A DNA stretch of 63,698 bases from an uncultured Myxococcales bacterium (lineage in GTDB: Bacteria > Myxococcota_A > UBA9042). A model generated the notes under the pieces. It did not search any database, was not told the DNA's origin, and was given only the letters and a program-made list of their open reading frames with translations. Shown here one piece after another: positions 17,660 to 30,500 of this stretch. Each line of letters opens with the position of its first letter. Position 1 is the stretch's first letter. Both the position numbers and the translations under genes were made by a program. The stretch lies in contig CAIYBN010000129.1 of NCBI GenBank assembly GCA_903924465.1, forward strand, positions 1 to 63,698, written 5' to 3'.

Positions 17660-18313
17660 ATGCCGTGGTTCATGTCCGCCATCTACGACCGCTTCATGCG
17701 CGCCTCGGAAGACGCTTGCCTCACCGCTTGGCGCCGAGCGCTGCTCACGGATCTTTCGGGCACAGTGCTGGAGGTCGGCGCAGGCACGGGCATCAACCTG
17801 CCGCACTTTCCACCGGCCGTGACGCACCTGGTGTTGAGCGAACCGGATCCGGCCATGGCCCGCCAACTCGAGAACCGCCTGCTGGCGATGCCGCGCCCGG
17901 GAACGGAAATCGTGCACGCCGATGTCGAGAGCCTGCCTTTTGCCGACGCCAGCTTTGACGCCGTCATCGCGACCCTGCTGCTGTGTTCGGTGCCGTCGCC
18001 CACACGCGCGTTGGCGGAAGTGCGGCGCGTGCTGCGACCCGGTGGCGCGTTTGTGTTTCTCGAGCACGTCGCTGCGCCAGCTGGAACCTCACGACGCCTG
18101 TGGCAAGGGCGCATCGAGCCGCTGTGGAAGCCCATCGCCGGCAACTGCCATCTGACGCGCGAGACACTCGACGCGATCGCCGCTTCCGGGCTGGTCGTGG
18201 GTGACGTGGAGCGCGCGAGCATGCGCCGGGCGCTGCCGTTTCTGCGACCGACGGTGCGTGGGGTGGCGCGGGAGCCGGCGCCGCGGGCGCGTCGGATGCG
18301 AGAGAAACCGTAG
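17660..18313 (+). CDS. Class I SAM-dependent methyltransferase
   Basis: 217 residues. SAM motif I is VLEVGAGTGINLPHF (residues about 35-49), the acidic motif II residue is in LSEPDPAM, motif III is IVHADVESLPFADASFDAVIATLLL, and post-motif sequence RRVLRPGGAFVFLEHV. The overall pattern resembles the METTL7 / phosphatidylethanolamine-methyltransferase-like group, ending GNCHLTRETLDAIAASGL. Substrate could be a lipid or small molecule. The ATG at 17660 has AGGAG upstream; longer in-frame starts would run through repeat unit 2. It is convergent with the Cys-rich lipoprotein at 18468. Confidence 0.9.
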   Translation: MPWFMSAIYDRFMRASEDACLTAWRRALLTDLSGTVLEVGAGTGINLPHFPPAVTHLVLSEPDPAMARQLENRLLAMPRPGTEIVHADVESLPFADASFDAVIATLLLCSVPSPTRALAEVRRVLRPGGAFVFLEHVAAPAGTSRRLWQGRIEPLWKPIAGNCHLTRETLDAIAASGLVVGDVERASMRRALPFLRPTVRGVAREPAPRARRMREKP

Positions 18314-18363
18314 GTTTCTGAAGCCCATGAATCGGGCCAAATGCAGTGGTTGGCATGGAACGC

Positions 18364-18458
18364 GCGCGCGTAAGCGCGCCACGTGCGCCCTGAGCCGTCC
18401 AGAATCGCGACGCCGTTTGCCTGTGCGCGCGTGCTGGCGACGTGAGCGTTCCGAAACC
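18364..18458 (-). repeat. Dispersed hairpin-ended repeat, unit 3 (95 nt)
   Basis: On the minus strand it begins GGTTTCGGAACGCTC (18458-18444) and ends in the hairpin GCGCGC-TTAC-GCGCGC (18379-18364). It carries the CGGCTCAGGGCGCACGTG box. It lies between convergent genes, 9 nt from the stop codon of the gene at 18468. Confidence 0.8.
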
Positions 18459-18467
18459 CGCAACCCA

Positions 18468-19238
18468 TCACTTCCCGCAAGCCGCCACCTTCGCACTCAA
18501 CTCAGCCGCACACTCCGTCACGCTCGCCGGTTGCGCCACGACGTCGGTATCCGTCGCGCACACAAACAACGCCACCGCCTCACACTGCCACTGCGCCACC
18601 TGCGCGTCGGTGCAAGCGCCCGCCTTCAAACCCGCCACGACGTATTCGCACAGCCCATGACACTTGGACTCACTCAGCGACGGACAATCCGCCTTCTGCT
18701 TCGCGCAATCCGCGTAGCATGCCGCGGTCGCTGTGGACAAGGAGACATCGGCCGGCACGTCGAGCAACGCGTCGAGTGGGACGTCGTAGGGTGCGTCGGA
18801 GTAGGTGTCTGGCTTCATGTTGCAATCGCAGCTACCGCACGACTCACCGGAGACGACCACGCAGTGGTTGACGCACGTCTCCGTCCAACCGCAGTGGCAG
18901 TAGATGCAGTCCTGACCCTTTTTGTAGACCGATACGCCGTCGACGCTGCATGGCTGCTCGCAGGACACGTCGGACGGCACGGCATCGTGTGCATCCGCAC
19001 CCATGTTGCAGTCGCAGCTACCGCACGACTCATCGTAGACGCTGACCATGCAGTGGTTGATGCAGGTATGCCGCTGGCCGCACGTGCAGCCTGGGCAACT
19101 CTCGAGGACCGTATACGTTGACTCGTTCTCGACGCTGCACGGCTGGCTGCAGTTCCCATCGCTCTTGCCAGCACACGCGCTCAACACGACCGTCAGCGCG
19201 AACCACCACCAACTTCTTCCGTCATGCATCGTCCTCAC
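18468..19238 (-). CDS. Cys-rich surface lipoprotein with two tandem modules
   Basis: 256 residues. The signal ends TVVLSACAG (lipobox LSAC). Two tandem modules of about 60 residues follow, with matching text: QPCSVENESTYTVLESCPGC against QPCSVDGVSVYKKGQDCIYC, then TCINHCMVSVYDESCGSCDC against TCVNHCVVVSGESCGSCDC. A short Asp/Pro linker (DTYSDAPYDVPLDALLDVP) leads to a third Cys-containing domain (ACYADCAKQKADCPS...). About 29 Cys suggest an extracytoplasmic disulfide-bonded protein. The family is not recognised. It lies 13 nt downstream of the hydrolase-like lipoprotein gene and is almost certainly co-transcribed. Starts ATG 19238 or 19229. Confidence 0.82.
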   Translation of the reverse strand: MRTMHDGRSWWWFALTVVLSACAGKSDGNCSQPCSVENESTYTVLESCPGCTCGQRHTCINHCMVSVYDESCGSCDCNMGADAHDAVPSDVSCEQPCSVDGVSVYKKGQDCIYCHCGWTETCVNHCVVVSGESCGSCDCNMKPDTYSDAPYDVPLDALLDVPADVSLSTATAACYADCAKQKADCPSLSESKCHGLCEYVVAGLKAGACTDAQVAQWQCEAVALFVCATDTDVVAQPASVTECAAELSAKVAACGK

Positions 19239-19251
19239 CGTCCATCCCGTC

Positions 19252-21192
19252 TCAATACATCGTATACACCCTCACCCGAAATGTCACGTTGCCATACACG
19301 CTCGACGCGGTGAACGTGCTGTTATCCACCAACGGCACCTGGCCATGAAAGTCCACCAGCGGCTCGGTGGCCTGGAAGTTCAGCGGCAGTTCGTTGACGT
19401 TGTAGTGCGCGTACGTGTCCGCTTCCTTCAGCCACACGTCCAGCTTCAGCTCCGTCATGTCGTCAAACACCGGTCCCGCAAAGACCACCACGTTGGGATT
19501 GGTCGTATCGCCCTGATTCTGCTGCCACATCTGCGCGGTGCGGTAGTCGACTTTGTCGTTGCTGATGATCAAATCGTCCGTCACTTTAGGAAACGCCGTC
19601 TTCAGGTACGGCATGAAGCGTGTCTCCGACTCCACCACAACTTCCGCCGGCGGATCGCCATACTCGCCATCAAACGGCGCGTGCGTCTCGCGATCCTTCA
19701 ACAACTCAAACTTGTCCACCGTCACCACGACCTTGCGGTGATGGAACAGCGCCGCCGTCGCATTCACCGCGGTATTGAGCGTGCCGGGCGCATTCATGTG
19801 GTCAAAATAGACATACGTATGCGAAGGCTTGACCACATCGCCCGCCAGCGACTTGGCCGCCACGGCGTCGTTTTGGTCGTGAAAGTATTCGTCTTGCGTA
19901 TACATGATGCCGTCGTTCGGATCGGACTTCGTCGGATTCAGCAAGTCCAACAGTTGAATGTTGATCGCCTGCTGGATGTGCGTATCCGTCGCGCCGACGT
20001 GGTGAATCAACATCCCTTGGAACAGCGGATTGTTGGCCCAATACAGTTTGTGATCCCACCACGGCGTGTTGTCCCAAACGTAATCCGGATTCATCAGGAT
20101 GAAGTCGCTCAACTCCAAGCCGATCGTCGTCGATGCCTGCTGCACCTGCGGATTGTTGAACAGCCACGCCAACTGCGCGCCGTCCACCACGCCGGTCGCC
20201 GTCACCCAGCGCACGATGATTTGCGACGAAGCCAGGCCTTCGTAGTCGTTCTCAATCATCTGCCGGGTGATGAGGCAGCCCATCGAGTGGCACGCCATGT
20301 TGACGTGCTTGGCGCCCGAGACCGCCATGCGCCACTTCACGAACTTCGCGAGGATCGTGGCATAGCGCTGCAAGCCCGTCGGCCCACCGGAGTAGGGATA
20401 CTTTTCCACGTCGGCGATGTCCTGCTTGGTCATCCACGCGGGCGACACGGCGCCGTAGTATTCCAGCGCAATCATCTGGTTCGGATCGGTATCATTGCCC
20501 GGCTGATCACCACAGACGCGCGGATTGCCAAATTGCTGGGTGTTCTGCAACACGTCGCCGCAGCCCTTGATCGAGCCGTAGGTGAGTGCCTTCAGCTTGT
20601 CGGCGCCCTGGTTGGAGAAGCCGTGGACCCAAATGCTGATGGTCTTGTCGCCGCTGAAGTCCTTGGCACCGGTCAAGGTCGGTGCGGTGGCGCAATCGAC
20701 CGGGCAGTTCAGCTCACACGCGCTGCACACGCCGTCGCCGCACTTGTCCCAGCGGTGCGGATCTTCCTTGGGTGCCAGGCACAGGCCGAGAATGCATGCA
20801 CCCCCCGCCTTCGAGCAGTCATCGACGGCGCCCGTCGCGCAGGCGTAGTTGAAGGCTGGCGGCACGACACAGCCGACGTCACCCGCCGGCACATCGGCTG
20901 TTGCGTCCGTGCCAGCAGCATCCGGTCCGGCCTCTTCGCCCGTCCCCGCAGCATCCGTCCCGACGGCGTCGACCGCATCGTCTGGTCGCGTATCCTCCAG
21001 CGCATCTGTGAGTTCGACTGCATCATCGACCGCATCCACTGCGGCATCGCTGCCGCCGGTCAGCGCATCATCCGTGCCGTCCGTTGCCGCCACCGCGTCG
21101 TCGCTGTTTCCCGTCGCAGCTGGACTGCTGCATGCCCACGCCAACGCCAATGCGCTGGCCAGAATCGCCATCGTGGCAAATCGCTGCTGCAT
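19252..21192 (-). CDS. Surface lipoprotein with alpha/beta-hydrolase (lipase-like) domain
   Basis: 646 residues from ATG 21192, which has a strong GGGAGGGGAAG site. The signal ends LALAWACSS (lipobox). It is followed by a roughly 75-residue Asp/Ala/Thr linker (TDALEDTRPDDAVDAVGTD), a short Cys-rich segment (CGDGVCSACELNCPVDC) of the type repeated in other lipoproteins here, then a hydrolase region. There ISIWVHGFSNQGADKLKAL resembles an oxyanion strand, and ACHSMGCLITRQM near residue 301 is a G/C-H-S-M-G nucleophile elbow as in lipases. A beta-sandwich-like C-terminus follows. Predicted surface-tethered esterase or lipase; catalytic Asp/His not assigned. Confidence 0.82.
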   Translation of the reverse strand: MQQRFATMAILASALALAWACSSPAATGNSDDAVAATDGTDDALTGGSDAAVDAVDDAVELTDALEDTRPDDAVDAVGTDAAGTGEEAGPDAAGTDATADVPAGDVGCVVPPAFNYACATGAVDDCSKAGGACILGLCLAPKEDPHRWDKCGDGVCSACELNCPVDCATAPTLTGAKDFSGDKTISIWVHGFSNQGADKLKALTYGSIKGCGDVLQNTQQFGNPRVCGDQPGNDTDPNQMIALEYYGAVSPAWMTKQDIADVEKYPYSGGPTGLQRYATILAKFVKWRMAVSGAKHVNMACHSMGCLITRQMIENDYEGLASSQIIVRWVTATGVVDGAQLAWLFNNPQVQQASTTIGLELSDFILMNPDYVWDNTPWWDHKLYWANNPLFQGMLIHHVGATDTHIQQAINIQLLDLLNPTKSDPNDGIMYTQDEYFHDQNDAVAAKSLAGDVVKPSHTYVYFDHMNAPGTLNTAVNATAALFHHRKVVVTVDKFELLKDRETHAPFDGEYGDPPAEVVVESETRFMPYLKTAFPKVTDDLIISNDKVDYRTAQMWQQNQGDTTNPNVVVFAGPVFDDMTELKLDVWLKEADTYAHYNVNELPLNFQATEPLVDFHGQVPLVDNSTFTASSVYGNVTFRVRVYTMY

Positions 21193-21517
21193 CTTCCCCT
21201 CCCGATCTTCAAAGTCGCGCCCCAAACCCCCAACGGTTTCTAGCACATGCCAAGTCCGTGAGCAAAGCCACACTTGCTGACCCATTGGCGACGTCAGACT
21301 CTGGTCGGCAGAGCTGCTGCATTTCGGACTGGACCGCGAGCGTGCACCTCCGGTGACACGCCGCGGTGTCGGAGGCTGTGACGTTGGAATTCGGTCAGCG
21401 TGTATACTTGTGCGTGCTACACTTTTTGCGCTGGCTGTTGTCGAACGGCGCGAACGGTGTAGACGGTGATCGATGCGCGCGTGTGCGCTTGCTTCGCACG
21501 ACCCAGGGAGCCTGGCC
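21193..21517. other. 325-nt intergenic region between divergent genes
   Basis: Upstream of both the hydrolase lipoprotein (minus strand) and acnA (plus strand). TATACT at 21403-21408 could be a -10 for acnA, but no good -35 lies at 16-18 nt. The GGGAG site for acnA is at 21506-21510. No repeat unit and no credible small gene were seen. Confidence 0.4.
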
Positions 21518-24186
<2,669 letters not shown>

Positions 24187-24190
<4 letters not shown>

Positions 24191-24558
24191 ATCGCCAGAC
24201 GCCGGGCCGACATGTAGCCCGCCGCAGCGCCCGCGACCAGCCCCACCAACGCAAAAGCCGGTCCCGCGACAAACCAGCCGGACAGCAGCCCCAGCGTGCC
24301 GGCAGCCAGCGAAACCTCTTCGTTGTCCAGGACCGCGCCGGGCTGAACCGGCGCCTCGTTCTGGTGCGCCATCGCCATTGGCCACGCGCATTGCTCACAC
24401 ACGGCGAGCAAATGCTGCTCCTGCTTGTCGCTGCCACGCGCCTTCGCCGGCACGGCCACCATGCGCCAGCGCGCCTGCGGCATCAGCCGCAAATCCTGCC
24501 AGCAGCCGTGGCAGCAATAGTCCGTGTGGCGCAAAATGGTCAATTCCTGCTGAGTCAT
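24187..24558 (-). CDS. Small zinc-ribbon membrane protein under a LexA-like operator
   Basis: 123 residues. The N-terminus has two CxxC pairs (YCCHGCWQDL and AVCEQCAWP), a probable zinc ribbon. The C-terminal 45 residues are hydrophobic and rich in Gly/Ala with GxxxG spacing (GLLSGWFVAGPAFALVG and LVAGAAAGYMSARR), suggesting one or two packed membrane helices of glycine-zipper type. ATG 24558 has AGGAGA upstream; a longer start at 24612 would begin upstream of this site. Function unknown. The promoter 64-91 nt upstream has a palindrome between -35 and -10 that fits the Myxococcus LexA box, so induction by DNA damage is a reasonable guess. Its stop overlaps that of acnA. Confidence 0.8.
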
Positions 24559-24621
24559 GGTGTCTCCTGATCCTTCTTTGAGTCGCTTGCATCGCTGTGG
24601 CGCACCTTGCACCTGAACAGG

Positions 24622-24649
24622 ACTGTACCTGAACAGGTGTTCAGGTCAA
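24622..24649 (-). promoter_or_regulatory. Promoter TTGACC-N16-TACAGT with LexA-like palindrome in the spacer
   Basis: On the minus strand -35 is TTGACC (24649-24644) and -10 is TACAGT (24627-24622), spacer 16. The palindrome CCTGAACA-CC-TGTTCAGG (24645-24628) fills the spacer and touches the -35. It contains GAAC-N4-GTTC, and read on this strand it fits the LexA-binding consensus I recall for Myxococcus xanthus (CTRHAMRYBYGTTCAGS) at every position. An extra half-site ACCTGAACAGG lies at 24611-24621, just after the -10. A TetR-type repressor site is an alternative reading. Confidence 0.6.
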
Positions 24650-24685
24650 ATTTGTTTTTGAATCGGGGCGGGAAGCCACGGATCA

Positions 24686-24968
24686 GGTTTCGAGACGCTT
24701 CGTATCCTGCTGCGTTTGCTGGGAAAAACGGCGCAGCGTTCCGGCAGGCTCGGGGCGCACGTTGCGCGCTTACGCGCGCTCTTTGCGTGCCTGCGGCCCG
24801 TGGCGTGCGCGCTTACACGCGCTCTTTGCGTGCCTGCGGCCCGTGGCGTGCGCACTTCCGCGCGCCTCGTCCGCGCACGGAAGTGCGCAAGTCCCACGCA
24901 TGAGCTGGTCGAAGTGCGCCGCCGTTGGTCTTCGACGGCGCTGTCCCGTACGTACGCGTTCCGAAACC
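24686..24968. repeat. Inverted doublet of the hairpin-ended repeat (units 4 and 5) with a 43-nt expansion
   Basis: Unit 4 (plus strand, 24686-24779) begins GGTTTCGAGACGC and ends in hairpin GCGCGC-TTAC-GCGCGC (24764-24779). Unit 5 (minus strand, 24968-24873) begins GGTTTCGGAACGC and ends GCGCAC-TTCC-GTGCGC (24888-24873). Between them the hairpin plus a 29-nt linker is repeated with a 43-nt period (hairpin-like segments at 24764, 24807, 24850), the last two slightly mispaired, followed by a 7-nt joint. This fills most of the 430-nt gap 24559-24988; the rest is the LexA-like promoter described separately. Confidence 0.8.
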
Positions 24969-24988
24969 GCTCGCGCCGCCGGCGTCAA

Positions 24989-27547
24989 CTACGGTGCGTT
25001 CAGCTCTCGCACCGCCGCCGGATACGTGTCCACCATCAGCCACGCGCGGACCTTCGACGGCAGCTTCACGGTCGTCACGTCCAGCACGACGTTGGCCAGA
25101 TGGCCACCAGCGTCGCTCTGCTGCGTCGTGTTCGGGCCATAGGCAATCGCCAGCGGAATCCCCGTCGACGCGTCCTCCAACAGCACGCCGAGGCGATGCT
25201 GCGCCGGGTCCAGCGCGCCACCCGTCAGTGCGAAGCTCACCTGCGTCGCTGTTCGCAGGGCCGTGATGGCGCCCACGCCCGTCGGCGCATGCTGGATGCC
25301 GTTGCCCACCGGCCGCAGCAGCGCCGCGCCAAACGCGACCAGCTGGTCAGTCGTCGGATTGCAGAAGCCCAACTGCTGCAGGAACGCGCCGTAGAAGGCA
25401 ATCGTGCTGCACGTCGTCGTCACCGACAGCACGGCACCGCCATTTTGCGCCTCGCCCTGGCTGTCCAGCGACGCGCTCAGGCGGAAATCGTCAAACGACA
25501 GCGACGCGCCCATCGCTTCCAGCGCCAGTCCGGCCTGGTTCTCCAAGGTGATTCGCCCAGCCTCGAAATGAATCGTCACTGGGAACAGCGCCTTGGTCGT
25601 CGGGTCCGGCACCACGCCCGGCGGCACGTCGCTCGGCAGCGCGCCCATCACCCAGCCGACTGCGTCATGGCCATCGCCGTGCACGAGACCGACTTGCCAA
25701 TGCAGCGAGTCAAAGCCGATTTGGTTGTACGACGGCAGGATCGTCGGCAGCGGCGCCGCAAGCCGCGCCATTTCCCACAGCCCGGTATCGTCGCCCGGCG
25801 TCGCCGGCACCGGCAAAGGCAGCGTCGTGGGCGCATTCGCCGGCGCGTTCAGGACAAAGCTGAACGTCTGATCCAGCGGCCCGCCTAGCGTACCGCCGCT
25901 CGTCTTCAGCCCATCCCGCTGCGGATTCTTCAGCCACTGACCCGTCACGTGCAGCGTCACTTTGCCGTCGGTGTCCGCTTTGAACGCCGTTTTCGGCGTC
26001 AGCGTAAAGAACCGCCGATCGCCCGACACGCCCACCGTCACGTCCGCAGGCGGTTGCACGGCCACGTTCAGCGTCGCATCGTCGATGAGCCCCAACAGCG
26101 TGTCGCCCGCCGCCCGCACATAAAGCGAAAATGCCATCGCCTGGTTGGCGTCGATCACCGGCGGCGGCACCAACAGCGGCGAGCCGAATTTGGTCGTGAA
26201 CAGCAGCAGCGCGCCATCGGAAGGCAAGGACTCGCCAGGCGTCGTGTCGCAGTGCGGATCGTTCTGCGCTGTCGGTCGCAGGCACTGGTCATAGGCCACC
26301 GCGAACACGTTGCCATCCTCACCGCCCAGGTAAATCGCCTCGCGGCCCAAGGCGGGCGACGCGTTCAGGTCGTTGCGATCGGCGCTGATCAGCTGTAACG
26401 AAAAGTGCTTCTTGCCATCTTTGTCGATGACGTACAGCCGGCCGTCACCAGCGCCGACGTAAGTCCGGTCATCGGCGTCGACAGCGGGCGAGCTGCGAAT
26501 CGGGTCGAGCGTGTCAAACGCCCAGCGCGCGTGGCCATCGGTTGGATCGAGGGCATAGATCGTACCGTCGCAGGAGGGAATCACGAGCGTGCCGTCCGAA
26601 AGCTCCGCGGCGCTCGCGTACACGTGGTCGCGCGTGGCGAAGGACCATTTCTGCGCACCGGTTTTGGCGTCATAGCCATGGACATAGCCGTCAAAGCCGC
26701 CGACCACGACGAGACCCGACGCCGTGACGAGCGGACTGGCGGCAATCGAGCCCGGCGCGCTGGTACTCCACGCCGCCGAACCGTCCAGATGCAGCGCGAA
26801 CAAGTTATCGCCGAGCGCCGGCAGCAGTTGGTTGTTGCCATGCACCAAAATGCCGTTTGTCACGTCCACCGCGGGCAGCGACCAGGTCTGATCGGCGTGC
26901 TGCTCGTGCCACTTCGGCTGGCCGGTCAGGCGGTCGATGGCGTAGACGCGAAAGTTGTCGTTGGGGACAAAGAGCGAGCCGTCCGGACCGATGGCGACGT
27001 TGCCTTCGAACCAGTTGATGATGCCGCCGGTGTCCTTGGCCGCGTCCGCCGTCCAGGTCCAAAGTTCCTTGCCGGTCGCGGCGTCCCGGGCGTAGAGCTT
27101 GCCGTCGCCTGAGCCAAAGTAGATGTGGCCAGCGTCGTCCAACAACCCGGAGCTGTCGATGATTTCGCCGGTCTCGACTTCCCAGGCGACCTTACCGGTG
27201 CGGTCGATCGCGCGGAATTTGCGGTCGGCGGAGCCGATGTAGACGGTTTCATCGGCGCCGACGATGGGCGACGAGAAGATGCCTTTGGCGGTCTGGAACG
27301 ACCACGGTGCGCTGCTTGTGGCCGCGCGGGGCAGGGTGCTGCGTCCGGTTTGCCGGGCGTCGCGGCGGAATTTCGGCCACGGCGCTTGGGCGGCGAGCGG
27401 GACTTCGGGCGTGGTTTGGGTCACGTCGGCGGCGATGTCCGACACGGTGTCATCGGCGGAGACGGCGTCGTTGTCGGCAGCGGTCGTTTTGGAACCGCAC
27501 GCGGCGAGGCAACAGGCCGCCGCGGTGAACAGAAAGCGTCGATGCAC
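24989..27547 (-). CDS. PQQ-type beta-propeller lipoprotein
   Basis: 852 residues from GTG 27547, with GGAG upstream. The signal ends TAAACCLAACGSK (lipobox LAAC), then a short Asp/Ala/Thr linker. An eight-bladed-propeller-like region at about residues 55-400 has repeats such as SPIVGADETVYIGSADRKF, IDRTGKVAWEVETG, YARDAATGKELWTWTAD and AVDADDRTYVGAGDGRLYVI, i.e. PQQ-enzyme/BamB-type blades, without the residues of a PQQ dehydrogenase. The C-terminal half (about 430-850) is beta-rich, with FSLYVRAAGDTLLGLIDDA and VTLHVTGQWLKN, perhaps Ig-like. Likely a surface or outer-membrane scaffold. It lies 23 nt after the giant Cys-rich lipoprotein gene and is probably in one operon with it. Confidence 0.85.
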   Translation of the reverse strand: MHRRFLFTAAACCLAACGSKTTAADNDAVSADDTVSDIAADVTQTTPEVPLAAQAPWPKFRRDARQTGRSTLPRAATSSAPWSFQTAKGIFSSPIVGADETVYIGSADRKFRAIDRTGKVAWEVETGEIIDSSGLLDDAGHIYFGSGDGKLYARDAATGKELWTWTADAAKDTGGIINWFEGNVAIGPDGSLFVPNDNFRVYAIDRLTGQPKWHEQHADQTWSLPAVDVTNGILVHGNNQLLPALGDNLFALHLDGSAAWSTSAPGSIAASPLVTASGLVVVGGFDGYVHGYDAKTGAQKWSFATRDHVYASAAELSDGTLVIPSCDGTIYALDPTDGHARWAFDTLDPIRSSPAVDADDRTYVGAGDGRLYVIDKDGKKHFSLQLISADRNDLNASPALGREAIYLGGEDGNVFAVAYDQCLRPTAQNDPHCDTTPGESLPSDGALLLFTTKFGSPLLVPPPVIDANQAMAFSLYVRAAGDTLLGLIDDATLNVAVQPPADVTVGVSGDRRFFTLTPKTAFKADTDGKVTLHVTGQWLKNPQRDGLKTSGGTLGGPLDQTFSFVLNAPANAPTTLPLPVPATPGDDTGLWEMARLAAPLPTILPSYNQIGFDSLHWQVGLVHGDGHDAVGWVMGALPSDVPPGVVPDPTTKALFPVTIHFEAGRITLENQAGLALEAMGASLSFDDFRLSASLDSQGEAQNGGAVLSVTTTCSTIAFYGAFLQQLGFCNPTTDQLVAFGAALLRPVGNGIQHAPTGVGAITALRTATQVSFALTGGALDPAQHRLGVLLEDASTGIPLAIAYGPNTTQQSDAGGHLANVVLDVTTVKLPSKVRAWLMVDTYPAAVRELNAP

Positions 27548-27570
27548 GATGGGACTCCGGATTCAAGCTG

Positions 27571-30500
27571 TTAGGGGTAGATGCGGGCGCAGCGGAAGCC
27601 GATCGACGCGTCCGTCTGACCCATGCCACGCCACTGTGGCGGCGATTCGCCCATGCCGCGAACGGATTGTTGGTTGCCGGTCGCCGGGCCCGTGGGATCC
27701 TTGCTTGGCGACACGGCGTAGAAGCCGGCGTCAAAGATGTCAGCGGTCCATTCGCCGACGTTGCCGACCACGTCGTAGAGGCCGTAGAACGCGCTGGTGC
27801 CGGAAGGAAACGAGCCGACGGGCATCGTGGAGGGCGGCGATGACGCCTGGCAGTTCGTCGAGGCGTACTGGACGCCGCACCAGCCTTGCGAGTTGCCCCA
27901 AGGCCACATCGGCGGGTGCTTGCAGTCCGCCAAGGTTGCGCAGTCACCGCGGGCGGCCCGCTCCCATTGCGCCTCGGTCGGCAAGCGTCCACCCGGAATC
28001 ATTTGCACGCAGTACGTGGCGGCCTGCGCCCACGACACGCAGTTCACGGGATAGTTGTCCAGCCCGGCCACGCCATAATTGCAATTTGGGTCGACGCTGC
28101 TGCCCCACGTCATGTTGTTGGGCGCCGCACATTTGCCGGCGTCGACGCAGGCCTGATATTGCCCGACGGTGACTTCGTACCGGCCGATGTAGTACGGCGA
28201 GAGCGACACGAAGTGCTTGGGCGAAGACCAGCCGGAGCAGTTGTTGTCCGTGCTCGGGTCGCAGCCCATCCAGAATGAACCGGCCGGGACAAAGGCCATG
28301 GACTTGGGATCCCACGGCTGGCAGGTGAAATCGGACGCGCATGCGGTTCCCGCGCTGCAATTGCCGCACGTGCCGCCGCAGCCGTCGTCGCCGCAGACCT
28401 TGCTTGTGCAGTCGGGCTGGCAGCAAGTGCCTTCGTAACACACGTTTGCCAAGCCCGGCCCGCACGGGTCGTGGTTGTTCTGGTGCTGGCAGCCAGTGAT
28501 CGCGTCGCAGCCGTCCGTCGTGCAGGCGTTCTTGTCGTCGCAGCCGATGGCCATCGTTGCACAAGTGCCGCCGAGGCATTGCTCGGTTGTGCACGCGCTG
28601 CCGTCGTCGCACGCTCCGATGTTGTTGTAGTACGCGCATTTGCCGGTCGTGCCGAGGCAGCTGTCGTCGGTGCACACATTGTTGTCGCTGCAGGTGGCCG
28701 GTGGCAGCGCGTAGCAGAGGCCTGACGTGCTGCAACTGCTGTTGTTCCAGCCATCGCGAATCGACAGGCGTGCGATGCTGGCGCCGGTGCCTTTCTCGAC
28801 GCCGGACGAGAGAACGGCCAATCGACCGTCCGCGCGCCCGGTCATCGTCACGACGGATTCGCCGGTTATGCCGTTGCTCGATGCGGTTTGCCGCCAGAGA
28901 TCGACGCCGGTCGAATTCATCCGACGGAGGATGGAAGTGCCGCCGCTCACGGCCAACTCGCCACCGATGGCGGCGATGGTGCCGGACCCGCCGGCGGGGT
29001 CGGCAAACTGGCTGAGGATCTTGTTGTTGCCGCTGAGATGGAAGAATTGGTTGTTGCTGGCGTAGGTCCAGAGCGAGCCGTCGGTGGCCAGCGTCGCGTC
29101 CTGGAATTTCGTGGTGCCATCTTGCAGAACCAGATCGACCAGGATGCCGTCGTTGGCATCGATGACCCGCGCCAGGGCCTGATTGGCGCCGTTGCCATTG
29201 GTCCAGCCTGCGCCGAGCAACCACAGGGTGCCGTCGCCGCGCGCGATGACCTTGGCAAACACGCTGCTGTCGGCGTTGTTGAAGGCAAACGTGTCGTCGA
29301 TGACCTGACCGTCGCTGGAGAGGCGAATGTAGCCACGCAGGCCCATCGGGGTCGACCACTGGCTGAACACGGACGCGCCGCAAGCCACAACGGTCCCGTC
29401 GATGTCGACCGCGACGCTCAGCAACTGTTCGCCGGTGCTGTTTGTGCGCGGTCGGGTCCAGGTCCATTGCACTGCGCCCGTCGTGGAGAGCTTGACCACC
29501 CAGCTGTCGCAATAGTAGCTGTAACCGCTGTAGCCGTTGTTGAACACGCACGTCCCTGAGCCTGCGACCACCCAGCCGTCGGCGGCAGCTGCGACCGACG
29601 AAAAGGCGCCAGTACCGCCTCCGGGAGCGGCGTAGTGCTGCGTCCACAAGGGCGTACCGCCCGCGTCAACTGCGGTTGCGAACGCGCCGCCGCCCGTCGG
29701 CTGGCTGCCGACGACCAACAATCCGCCGTCGGCGCCCCAAGCCAGCGCGTTGGCATTGGTCGTCCCGGTGGACGCCTTGAGCGTGACGTTCCACAACTGC
29801 TGCTTGCCGCCCGCGCAGGTCGTGCCCGCGCACGCTTCGCCCGCCGTGCAAGCTTGTCCGTCGTCGCACGGGCCGACAATCGGGGTATTGCTGCAGTTTC
29901 CGCCTGTCTGGCACGTGTCTGTCGTGCAGGAGTTGCCGTCTGCACAGAGCGAGTCGGTCAATGTGTGGCCGCAGCCCACGCCGTTGATGCACGCGTCGAC
30001 CGTGCACACCTTCCCGTCGTCGCAGCTGGTCATGTTGCCGCTGCACTTGCCGTTGCCGCATTGGTCGTTGTTCGTGCAGTCGCTGCCGTCGTCGCACGTG
30101 GCCGCGTTCGGCAGGTGAACGCAGCCGCCCGCGCTGTCGCACAAGTCGTCGGTGCAGGCATTCTTGTCGTTGCAGTCCAACTTGCCGCCTTTGCACAAAC
30201 CGCCGAGGCACGCGTCGCCGATCGTGCACGCGTCGCCGTCGCTGCAGGTCGCGGACGCGGGAATGTGCACGCAGCCGGAAATCGGGTTCTTGACGCTGTC
30301 GCAGGTGTCGCCGCTGCACGGGTTGCTGTCGTCGCAGGAAATCGCCTGGCCCGCGCAATTGCCGCCTGTGCAACCGTCATTGGTGGTGCAAACGTTGCCG
30401 TCGTCGCACGCGGAGGCGACCGCCGTGTGGGCGCAGCCGCTCGCGCTCAAGCACGAGTCCGACGTGCAGACGTTGCCGTCGTCGCACGACAGTTTCTTGC

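Noticed and set aside
24764..24865. 43-nt tandem repeat considered as a CRISPR or minisatellite
   Set aside because: Only two to three copies, with no unique spacers, and it is clearly part of the hairpin-ended repeat doublet.
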